DNA of 16,572 nt from an uncultured Roseburia sp. (GTDB lineage: Bacteria; Bacillota; Clostridia; Lachnospirales; Lachnospiraceae). The position numbers were made by a program, and so were the translations under genes. The DNA is taken from positions 1-16,572 of the forward strand of contig URJS01000054.1 in the NCBI GenBank assembly GCA_900548205.1, given 5' to 3'. A model generated the notes under the pieces. The model was not told the DNA's origin. It ran no database searches and worked only from the letters and a program-made list of their open reading frames with translations. Positions 8,791 through 14,700 of this stretch are shown piece after piece (the stretch's first letter is position 1; each line of letters begins with the position of its first letter).

Positions 8791-9936
8791 CTATTGCCAT
8801 CTGCCTGCGATCATCTCATAGACAGACGCCTCTGTCTCCAATATTTGCTCCAAATCGGGCGTTTCGATCAATGGTATTTGCTCCATACAAAAAGCAATGA
8901 TTTCCGTAATCTGCGGATAGCTGATTTTTCTCTCCAAAAATAGAGAAACCGCCTTTTCATTTGCCGCATTATAAACAGTCGGAATATTTCCGCCGCGCCG
9001 CATTGCTTCATAGGCAAGCGCCAATCCCAAAAACGTGTCTGTGTCCGGCTTCTCGAACGTCAGCTGCCCCAGTGAAAACAGATCAAGACGCTTTCCCGAA
9101 AGCGGTCTGCGTTTGGGGTAATACAGGGCATACTGGATCGGCAGACGCATATCCGGCGTGCCAAGCTGCGCAATGACTGCACCATCCTCATATTCGACTG
9201 CGGAATGGATCACGCTCTGCGGATGAACAACCACCTCGATCTGTGAGAGTTCCACATCAAAGAGCCATTTCGCCTCCATAACCTCAAGCCCCTTATTCAC
9301 AAGGGTTGAGGAATCAATCGTAATCTTACGCCCCATTGACCAGTTCGGGTGCTTTAGCGCGTCCTCCATCTCAATCTGTGAGAGCTCGCTTTTCGTTTTT
9401 CCGCGGAACGGTCCGCCGGACGCCGTCAGGAGAATCTTTGCGATCCGATTCCCCTTAGAAACATCAAGCGACTGAAAAATTGCACTGTGCTCACTGTCTA
9501 CCGGAAGAATCCGTACATTTTTCTCCTTCGCAAGCGGCATGATCAAATGTCCCGCCGTCACAAGCGTCTCCTTATTCGCAAGCGCAATCGTCTTGCCCGC
9601 CTCGATTGCCGCAATCGTCGGACGAATGCCAAGCATCCCTACAATCGCCGTCACCAAAATCTCACTTTCCGGCTCTGCTGCTACCGCAAGCAGACCGTCC
9701 ATGCCGGAGAGCACCTCCACCTGCATATCTGCCGTGCGCAGCCGAAGCTCTCTTGCATGGCTCTCATCCCAGACACTGACCAGCGCCGGGCGAAACTCCC
9801 GGATCTGTTCCTCCAGCAAAGCAATATTACTCCCTGCCCCAAGCGCCGTCACAAGAATATCGCCCTGCTCGCGCACGATTTCAAGCGTCTGTGTACCGAT
9901 AGAACCTGTTGAACCCAGTATCGCTATCTTTTTCAT
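8791..9936 (-). CDS. dxr: 1-deoxy-D-xylulose 5-phosphate reductoisomerase
   Basis: Cytosolic NADPH-dependent enzyme of 381 residues that converts 1-deoxy-D-xylulose 5-phosphate to 2-C-methyl-D-erythritol 4-phosphate, the committed step of the MEP pathway. The N-terminal NADPH site shows GSTGSIGTQ (residues 8-16). The metal-binding and substrate residues are present: D147 and E149 in PVDSEHSAIFQ and E218 in NKGLEVMEAKWLF, equivalent to D150, E152 and E231 of Escherichia coli. The start at 9936 (MKKIAILG) is chosen because GGAGGA lies just upstream; an in-frame extension to 9981 would add 15 residues with no family match. It ends in TAG, which shows that TAG is a normal stop in this genome. It lies 31 bases after cdsA. 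Confidence 0.98.
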   Translation of the reverse strand: MKKIAILGSTGSIGTQTLEIVREQGDILVTALGAGSNIALLEEQIREFRPALVSVWDESHARELRLRTADMQVEVLSGMDGLLAVAAEPESEILVTAIVGMLGIRPTIAAIEAGKTIALANKETLVTAGHLIMPLAKEKNVRILPVDSEHSAIFQSLDVSKGNRIAKILLTASGGPFRGKTKSELSQIEMEDALKHPNWSMGRKITIDSSTLVNKGLEVMEAKWLFDVELSQIEVVVHPQSVIHSAVEYEDGAVIAQLGTPDMRLPIQYALYYPKRRPLSGKRLDLFSLGQLTFEKPDTDTFLGLALAYEAMRRGGNIPTVYNAANEKAVSLFLERKISYPQITEIIAFCMEQIPLIETPDLEQILETEASVYEMIAGRWQ

Positions 9937-9967
9937 CCTTCCTCCATTCCAAAGCGTTTCCCTTCCC

Positions 9968-10774
9968 CTAGAAAACCACAAAATTTACCGCCAGAAAATA
10001 AATCATCGGAGCGGTAAATATCACACTGTCAAACCGGTCTAAAATACCGCCGTGTCCCGGGATCAAGGTACCATAATCCTTGATCTCGTAGTTTCGCTTG
10101 ATCGCCGATGCCGTTAAATCGCCGACCATCGATACCAGCGCGCCAACTGCACTGATCGCCGCAAGCACCGCGATATGGGCAGCGGTCACTCCCATCGCGT
10201 TCTGAAAAATAAAACCGTAAATCGCCGTCAGAAGCGCCGCTCCCAAAACACCGCCGACTGCTCCCTCTACCGACTTCTTCGGGCTTAATTTCGGCGCCAT
10301 CTTATGCTTCCCGATCAACACGCCGACACAATATGCGCAGGTATCGCATCCCCATGAGCAGAGGAAGATCAGCCACACAATATAAGCCCCAGCCGGAAGC
10401 ATTCTCGTCTGATAGATATAAGACAGCATCACAGCAACATAAAAGACACCAAAAAATGCTGCCAGCAGCTGCTCAGTGCGATAATCCGGATAAGTAAAAA
10501 CATAGACAAACATCAATGCGATCAGAAGGAACAGCGCAAAGATCATCATATCATCCATAAACCGAAGCCTGAGATTCAGATCATACACTGCCGCTGCCAC
10601 ATAGCCTAAGATTCCCGGCGCAGCCTTCTCAATCCCAAACACGCGGTACAATTCAAACATGCCGATCCACGAGAGCAAAAGCGTTGCCGCAAGCAGCACG
10701 TCATTTCCCGTGATGATCAAGGCAAGCGCGGCGGCAACAAGAACGATACCGCTTATGAGTCTCGTCTTAAACAT
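9968..10774 (-). CDS. cdsA: Phosphatidate cytidylyltransferase
   Basis: Integral membrane enzyme of 268 residues that makes CDP-diacylglycerol from phosphatidate and CTP, the branch point for phospholipid head groups. About eight hydrophobic segments are visible. The family signature S-x-x-K-R-x4-K-D-x-G-x2-x-P-x-H-G-G-x-x-D-R-x-D is complete at residues 223-249 (SAIKRNYEIKDYG, then PGHGGILDRFD), including the metal-binding aspartates. The start has GGAGGA seven bases upstream. The first eight bases overlap the end of uppS (ATGTTTAA), so translation of the two is likely coupled. It ends in TAG. All catalytic residues are intact and its place between uppS and dxr is the standard one. Confidence 0.98.
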   Translation of the reverse strand: MFKTRLISGIVLVAAALALIITGNDVLLAATLLLSWIGMFELYRVFGIEKAAPGILGYVAAAVYDLNLRLRFMDDMMIFALFLLIALMFVYVFTYPDYRTEQLLAAFFGVFYVAVMLSYIYQTRMLPAGAYIVWLIFLCSWGCDTCAYCVGVLIGKHKMAPKLSPKKSVEGAVGGVLGAALLTAIYGFIFQNAMGVTAAHIAVLAAISAVGALVSMVGDLTASAIKRNYEIKDYGTLIPGHGGILDRFDSVIFTAPMIYFLAVNFVVF

Positions 10775-11474
10775 TTGTCAATCCTCCATATCTGCGGTCT
10801 CTTTTATTATACGCCTCAATCGCACGCACTAATTCTTCTTTATGAAAATCAGGCCAGGGAACGTCTGTAAAATAAAACTCACTGTATGCCAGCTGCCAGA
10901 GCAGATAATTGGAAAGACGCAGTTCCCCGCTTGTGCGGATCAACAGATCAGGATCCGGGATTCCCGCAGTATCAAGATACTCTGCAAAAATCTCCTCCGA
11001 CAGCTCCTGCGGCTCTCTTTTTCCCTGACGCACATCCTCACACAGGCGGCGCATTCCGCGGATCATCTCGTCACGGCTTCCATAATTGATGGCAATCTGG
11101 AGATTTAATCCGTCATTCTTTGCGGAAGCCTCCTCCAATGCCGCAATCTGCTTTTGAAAGCGCTCGCTTAGCTTGTGCTTAGCTCCGATGACACGGACGC
11201 GCATATTATTTTTGTCTGCGGTGCGGATACAGTTTTTCAGATAGCTCTCCAAAAGCTTCATCAGCGCCTCTACTTCTCCGTCCGGCCGATTCCAATTCTC
11301 TGTAGAAAACGCATACATTGTCACATACCGAATGCCCAGATCATGTGCTGCCTGACAGACAGTCTCCACATTTTTCGCACCCACCGTATGCCCGTAATTC
11401 CTGGGCATACCTTTTGCCTTTGCCCACCTTCCGTTTCCATCGAGAATAATCGCAATATGCTGCGGAATTTTCAT
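10767..11474 (-). CDS. uppS: Isoprenyl transferase (undecaprenyl diphosphate synthase)
   Basis: Cytosolic cis-prenyltransferase of 235 residues that extends farnesyl diphosphate with isopentenyl units to undecaprenyl diphosphate, the lipid carrier precursor for cell wall and surface glycans. The catalytic aspartate is D12 in ILDGNGRWA, followed by GMPRNYGH with H29. MYAFSTENWNRP forms the second conserved block. RTSGELRLSNYLLWQ (from R180) and FTDVPWPDF form the C-terminal substrate-binding region. The start is the usual one for the family, but the ribosome site is set back: GGAGG lies about 12 bases before the ATG. A 79-base gap with a hairpin separates it from frr, the widest gap within the conserved core, so its expression may be adjusted relative to frr. 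Confidence 0.98.
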   Translation of the reverse strand: MKIPQHIAIILDGNGRWAKAKGMPRNYGHTVGAKNVETVCQAAHDLGIRYVTMYAFSTENWNRPDGEVEALMKLLESYLKNCIRTADKNNMRVRVIGAKHKLSERFQKQIAALEEASAKNDGLNLQIAINYGSRDEMIRGMRRLCEDVRQGKREPQELSEEIFAEYLDTAGIPDPDLLIRTSGELRLSNYLLWQLAYSEFYFTDVPWPDFHKEELVRAIEAYNKRDRRYGGLTNV

Positions 11475-11514
11475 AAGCCTGCGCTCCCTCCCTTACCTAA
11501 ATCTTATCACACAC

Positions 11515-11541
11515 AAAAGGGACACGCACATGTCATGTCCC
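11515..11541 (-). promoter_or_regulatory. Hairpin between frr and uppS, possible attenuator or weak terminator
   Basis: Read on the minus strand, GGGACAT (11541-11535) can pair with GTGTCCC (11525-11519) in a 7-bp stem with one G-T wobble and a loop of nine bases. TTTT follows immediately, then GTGTGTG. The T-run is too short for a convincing full terminator. The hairpin sits 13 bases after the frr stop and before the uppS ribosome site, so partial termination or RNA processing here could lower uppS and downstream expression relative to pyrH-frr. No promoter could be argued with confidence in the remaining bases, although TGATAAGAT at 11502-11510 is a loose extended -10 match without a good -35. 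Confidence 0.4.
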
Positions 11542-11553
11542 CGCCTGTCATTT

Positions 11554-12108
11554 TTATACCGTAAGAATTTCCTTCGTTTTGCTCTCAACTGCCTTGTCGA
11601 TCTCGGCGATATACTTATCTGTCAGCTTCTGTGCCTGCTCCTCCAGCTCCTTGATCTCGTCCTCGGAAACCTCAGCAGACTTTGCAAGCTTTTTAAAAGA
11701 ATCGTTTGCGTCGCGGCGGATGTTACGGATTGCCACCTTTGCGCTCTCTCCCTTTTTCTTTACGTCCTTCGCAAGCTCCTTACGTCTCTCCTCCGTAAGC
11801 TCCGGGAACATCAGACGGATCACCTTTCCGTCATTTGTTGGATTGATCCCAAGATCCGAGGTCATGATTGCCTTCTCAATCTCCCGCACCATAGAAGCCT
11901 CCCATGGCTGGATCTGGATCATGCGCGGCTCCGGCACATTGACGTTCGCTACCTGCTGGATCGGGGTAGGCGTACCGTAATAATCAACTCTCAGTTTATC
12001 CAGTACATGCGGATTGGCACGTCCGGCGCGGATGCTTCCAAACTCCTCGCTCAGGTTATTCATTGTCTTCTGCATTTTTTCATCAAACTGCACTAATCTC
12101 TCATCCAT
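11554..12108 (-). CDS. frr: Ribosome recycling factor
   Basis: Cytosolic translation factor of 184 residues which, with EF-G, splits the post-termination ribosome. The length and the order of elements match the family. A helical N-terminal stretch runs through GSIRAGRANPHVLDKL and is followed by the small beta domain (YYGTPTPIQQVANV, then RMIQIQPWE). The C-terminal helical arm has the conserved string TEERRKELAK and the arginine-rich IRNIRRDAND. The ATG overlaps the pyrH stop by one base (TAATG), so translation is probably coupled. This pyrH-frr pair is nearly universal in Firmicutes. Nothing unusual is seen. Confidence 0.99.
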   Translation of the reverse strand: MDERLVQFDEKMQKTMNNLSEEFGSIRAGRANPHVLDKLRVDYYGTPTPIQQVANVNVPEPRMIQIQPWEASMVREIEKAIMTSDLGINPTNDGKVIRLMFPELTEERRKELAKDVKKKGESAKVAIRNIRRDANDSFKKLAKSAEVSEDEIKELEEQAQKLTDKYIAEIDKAVESKTKEILTV

Positions 12109-12827
12109 TACCCTACCATACCTTTCTTTTCGGAAACTGTCACCTTCGTACCGCTAAATTCTCCCGTAAGCGCATTTACGATGCTGTTTTCTTCATTCAA
12201 GCCGAACACATACATCGGCATTTGATTTTCCATACACAAAATCGACGCGGTCAGATCAACAACGGCAAGCTTCTTTTCAATGACTTCCTCAATCGAAACC
12301 TCATCATATTTGATTGCCTCAGGATTCGTCTTTGGATCGCTGTCATAAACGCCGTCAATGGATTTGGCAAGATAAATTCCGTCCGCCTCCAGCTCAACCG
12401 CCCGGAGCACGATCCCTGTATCTGTAGAAAAATATGGGTGACCTGTTCCTCCGGCGAAAAATACAACCATTCCCTGATCAAAGTATTGATTGGCACGATC
12501 CTTGGAAAAAAGCTTTGTCATGCTGCCGCATGCAAACGGCGTTAAGATTTCCGTCATCATACCCACCGAACGGAAAATCTCCGACACATAAATACAGTTC
12601 ATGATCGTCGCGAGCATTCCAATCTGATCCGCCTTCGTGCGGTCGATCGTCTCATTCGTTCTTCCTCTCCAGAAATTACCACCGCCGATCACAATCCCCA
12701 CCTGTATTCCGCTCTCTATGATCTGCTTTACCTGCCTTGCGACCTCTGTCACTGTCGGCTCGTCAAATCCGGTATGCTTCTCTCCCGCAAGCGCCTCTCC
12801 GCTCAGCTTCAATAAAACACGTTTCAT
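12108..12827 (-). CDS. pyrH: UMP kinase
   Basis: Cytosolic amino-acid-kinase-fold enzyme of 239 residues that phosphorylates UMP to UDP with ATP; the bacterial enzyme is hexameric and feedback-controlled by UTP. The phosphate-binding loop is KLSGEAL near K7-G10, and the glycine-rich UMP/ATP segment GGGNFWRGR lies at residues 48-56. GGTGHPYFSTDT and the KSIDGVYDSDPK block further along are also typical. The start lies six bases after the bactofilin stop. The nearest ribosome site (AAAGG) is about 13 bases back and overlaps the end of the bactofilin frame, so translation may depend on ribosomes arriving from that gene. Most Firmicutes have rpsB-tsf upstream of pyrH; here that slot is taken by a bactofilin and a deacetylase-like gene. 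Confidence 0.99.
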   Translation of the reverse strand: MKRVLLKLSGEALAGEKHTGFDEPTVTEVARQVKQIIESGIQVGIVIGGGNFWRGRTNETIDRTKADQIGMLATIMNCIYVSEIFRSVGMMTEILTPFACGSMTKLFSKDRANQYFDQGMVVFFAGGTGHPYFSTDTGIVLRAVELEADGIYLAKSIDGVYDSDPKTNPEAIKYDEVSIEEVIEKKLAVVDLTASILCMENQMPMYVFGLNEENSIVNALTGEFSGTKVTVSEKKGMVG

Positions 12828-12833
12828 ACTCTG

Positions 12834-13601
12834 TTAATTTCCTTTCCTGCCGTCAAACAGACTTGATACATCCACATCTGCATAGCACTGAGAGCAAAAG
12901 CCCTCAATGACCGCACCGTTATTAATCTGGACGGAGCGGGACTTAATATTACCCATAACAACGGCAGAGGTATCGACAACTACCGGTCCCTGCACATCAA
13001 TATCTCCCTTGATCGCGCCTGCGATCACCGCTGAGGAGGAGGTCACATTTCCGACGATCACGGAACCAAGCCCGATTTTTACTGTGCCGCTGCTCACAAC
13101 CTCTCCCACGATCTGCGCCGCATCTGCGTAAAACTCCGACGTACTGCTGTTTCCATTGACCGTTCCCGTCACCGTAAGCTTCCCGTTGCAGCTTACATTG
13201 CCGTCCACCTGTCCACGCACATCCAAAGAACCGCTTGCCACAATATCGCCGCGGATCAGCGTTCCCTGCGTAATAACAGAGACCTCATCCGAGACCTCCT
13301 CCGGCATCAAATGCCCGATCGGAGCCGCCTCCGACGGCTGCGGTGTTGTAGTAAAGATATCTGACATGTCATTTTCCTCCTTTGTCTCCTTCTGGGATTC
13401 TCTTTTTTCCTCTTCCTTTTTCTCTTCTTGTCTGCTGACCTGCTCTAAAAGTCCGTCAAGCTTTGAAAGCTCGGCTTCCATATCAGGCTCGCCCTCCAGT
13501 GTATCCACCAGAAGTTCATCCTCTGTACTAAGCGCCTTCTCTGGCGTGAGATCATTGACTGCCTGCGAAAAATCGTCCTTAAAATCCTTAAAAAATCCCA
13601 T
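12834..13601 (-). CDS. Bactofilin (polymer-forming cytoskeletal protein) with long acidic N-terminal extension
   Basis: Bactofilin-family protein of 255 residues. Bactofilins polymerise without nucleotides into filaments that place cell-wall or motility proteins. The central beta-helical domain covers roughly residues 105-235, with repeating short strands rich in G, V, S and N such as GTLIRGDIVASGSLDVRGQV and GPVVVDTSAVVMGNI. The N-terminus, MGFFKDFKDDFSQAV, could form an amphipathic membrane-touching helix; it is followed by an acidic, coil-like stretch (EEKKEEEKRE, about residues 55-78). The C-terminus holds a CSQC pair (C236, C239). GGAGG lies seven bases before this ATG. A second strong ribosome site inside the gene precedes M79, so a shorter form is likely too. 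It follows the deacetylase-like gene by 18 bases and precedes pyrH by 6. No partner is identified. Confidence 0.9.
   Translation of the reverse strand: MGFFKDFKDDFSQAVNDLTPEKALSTEDELLVDTLEGEPDMEAELSKLDGLLEQVSRQEEKKEEEKRESQKETKEENDMSDIFTTTPQPSEAAPIGHLMPEEVSDEVSVITQGTLIRGDIVASGSLDVRGQVDGNVSCNGKLTVTGTVNGNSSTSEFYADAAQIVGEVVSSGTVKIGLGSVIVGNVTSSSAVIAGAIKGDIDVQGPVVVDTSAVVMGNIKSRSVQINNGAVIEGFCSQCYADVDVSSLFDGRKGN
13365..13383 (-). promoter_or_regulatory. Internal ribosome binding site and second start in the bactofilin gene
   Basis: Within the bactofilin frame, AAAGGAGG (13383-13376) is followed after eight bases by an in-frame ATG (13367-13365) that begins MSDIFTTTPQPSEAAP. The site is at least as strong as the one for the full-length start. 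Use of it would give a protein of about 177 residues that keeps the beta-helical domain but lacks the amphipathic N-terminus and the acidic stretch. The GGAGG also encodes part of an acidic K/E-rich segment (AAG and GAG codons), so a chance match is possible. Confidence 0.55.
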
Positions 13602-13619
13602 GTTCTTTCCTCCGTGTAT

Positions 13620-14558
13620 TTATTGGGCATCCACACTGTCCGCCTTCACAGACTGTATCACCCGTGTATTTTTATCAATCGGCAAAAACTCTGCCCCCAT
13701 CTCCGTTAACGATTCGATCAGGGGTTCCAAGACTTCCATCGTTGTCCTGTCATCGGAAGCATCTTGGAGCGCCACCACCGATGTCTTATATTTTACTACA
13801 TCACCGGTGATATTTTCAACTATTTCCTCTGCGGTATAGGCGGCAGATGCACTATCTCCCACTGAAACATTCCAATCATAATAGGTCACACCCTGTTCAT
13901 TCAAAAACTGTATCAGCTCCTGCATTGGCACATCGCTGATCTGATTGCCGCTCCCGCCCGGAAAACGGTAAAGACTGCATTCCTCTCCCGTAAGCGCAAA
14001 AAGATAATCCTTTAACCTCCGCTAATCCTCTGCAAATGCTTCCTTCGACCGATAGATCACACTGTATCTGTTAGAATAAGAGCGCATTCCAAGCGTATGC
14101 CCATCCTCCGCGATACGGCGGTACAATTCCTGTGACTCCTCATCCTCCCTGCCAATCACAAAAAAGGTTGCCTTGACCTCATGTGCGGCAAGAATATCTA
14201 AAATCTCCTCCGTATATCTGGAAGGGCTGCTGTCAAACGTCAGATAGACCTTATGTACATCTCCCTCTTTTGCAAGGTTCTCCGTATCCGTCTCTGCATC
14301 CAGCGCCTCAGGCGCCGGCTGCTCCTCTGTCGTTTCCTCCTGCCAGGACGGGCTTATAGCCTCTGCGGAGGACTCCGTCAAAAGCAGACGCTTCAGCTGG
14401 TCTTCCAGCTCCTCGGTTCTTACAAACAGAAATGCGATCAGGATCATGGACAGAATGATCCAGCCTGCAACGATCAGAATGATTGCCTGTCTCATTTTTC
14501 CGATTCGTCTGCGCTTTCTGCGCTGGCTGCGCAGAAACTCTGCTTCTTTCTCCTTCAT
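13620..14558 (-). pseudogene. Membrane-anchored polysaccharide-deacetylase-like protein lacking catalytic residues, with in-frame TAG
   Basis: The frame (312 sense codons plus one internal stop) encodes a NodB-fold carbohydrate esterase 4 homologue. A basic N-terminus and one helix (about residues 23-46) anchor it, then an acidic linker leads to the domain. The domain keeps VYLTFD, KATFFVIG, GHTLGM, LYRFPGG (R198) and YYDWNVS. The metal triad is lost: the TFDDGP motif reads TFDSSP (D109 kept, S110 for Asp), and H-S-x-x-H reads RSYSN (R159, N163). The catalytic His of LHD is Q265. It is therefore probably not an active deacetylase, perhaps a glycan-binding pseudoenzyme. Codon 179 (14022-14024) is TAG between EAFAED and RRLKDYLF, where relatives have a hydrophobic or aromatic residue; the frame is otherwise open. 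GGGAG lies six bases before the ATG. The ATG at 13931 has no ribosome site. It leads the bactofilin-pyrH gene string. Confidence 0.8.
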
Positions 14559-14591
14559 ACAAAACTCCCAAGTTAATCTTAATCCTAATCT

Positions 14592-14618
14592 ATTGTATCA
14601 CATTTTTACATTTTTCAA
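14592..14618 (-). promoter_or_regulatory. Putative sigma-A-type promoter for the deacetylase-like/bactofilin/pyrH gene string
   Basis: On the minus strand, TTGAAA (14618-14613) and TACAAT (14597-14592) are separated by 15 bases, shorter than the ideal 17, but the -10 is extended by TGA directly upstream (TGATACAAT). The predicted transcript would start near 14585 and have a leader of about 26 bases before the ATG at 14558. The site lies just after the A/U-rich hairpin that follows the DUF368 gene, a sensible place for a new transcription unit. Confidence 0.5.
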
Positions 14619-14620
14619 AG

Positions 14621-14661
14621 AAAAAAGCACAAAAAAACCGTTTGATTTTTCTGCACTTTTT
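14621..14661 (-). terminator. Probable intrinsic terminator after the DUF368 gene
   Basis: Read on the minus strand, 14661-14646 (AAAAAGTGCAGAAAAA) can pair with 14637-14622 in a stem of up to 16 pairs with three G-T wobbles, around an eight-base loop TCAAACGG. The GTGC core is followed by a run of six T (14626-14621). The stem is weak because most pairs are A-T, but its position, about 40 bases after the DUF368 stop and just before a promoter-like sequence, fits a transcription unit boundary. Confidence 0.5.
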
Positions 14662-14700
14662 CCTTTATTTTCTGACAATTTAATTTTACTGCAGCTTCTC

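Noticed and set aside
10886..11108. Plus-strand frames opposite uppS
   Set aside because: No ribosome sites or recognisable domains; uppS on the other strand is complete.
13156..13839. 227-residue plus-strand open frame opposite the bactofilin and deacetylase-like genes
   Set aside because: Extreme Ser/Thr content mirrors the minus-strand coding; no ribosome site and no family resemblance.
1730..14024. Stop-codon reassignment as an explanation for the two internal stops
   Set aside because: TAG ends dxr, cdsA and the DUF368 gene, TAA ends polC, rseP, uppS, frr, pyrH and others, and TGA ends ispG and the YitT gene, all at family-typical positions. All three are working stops.
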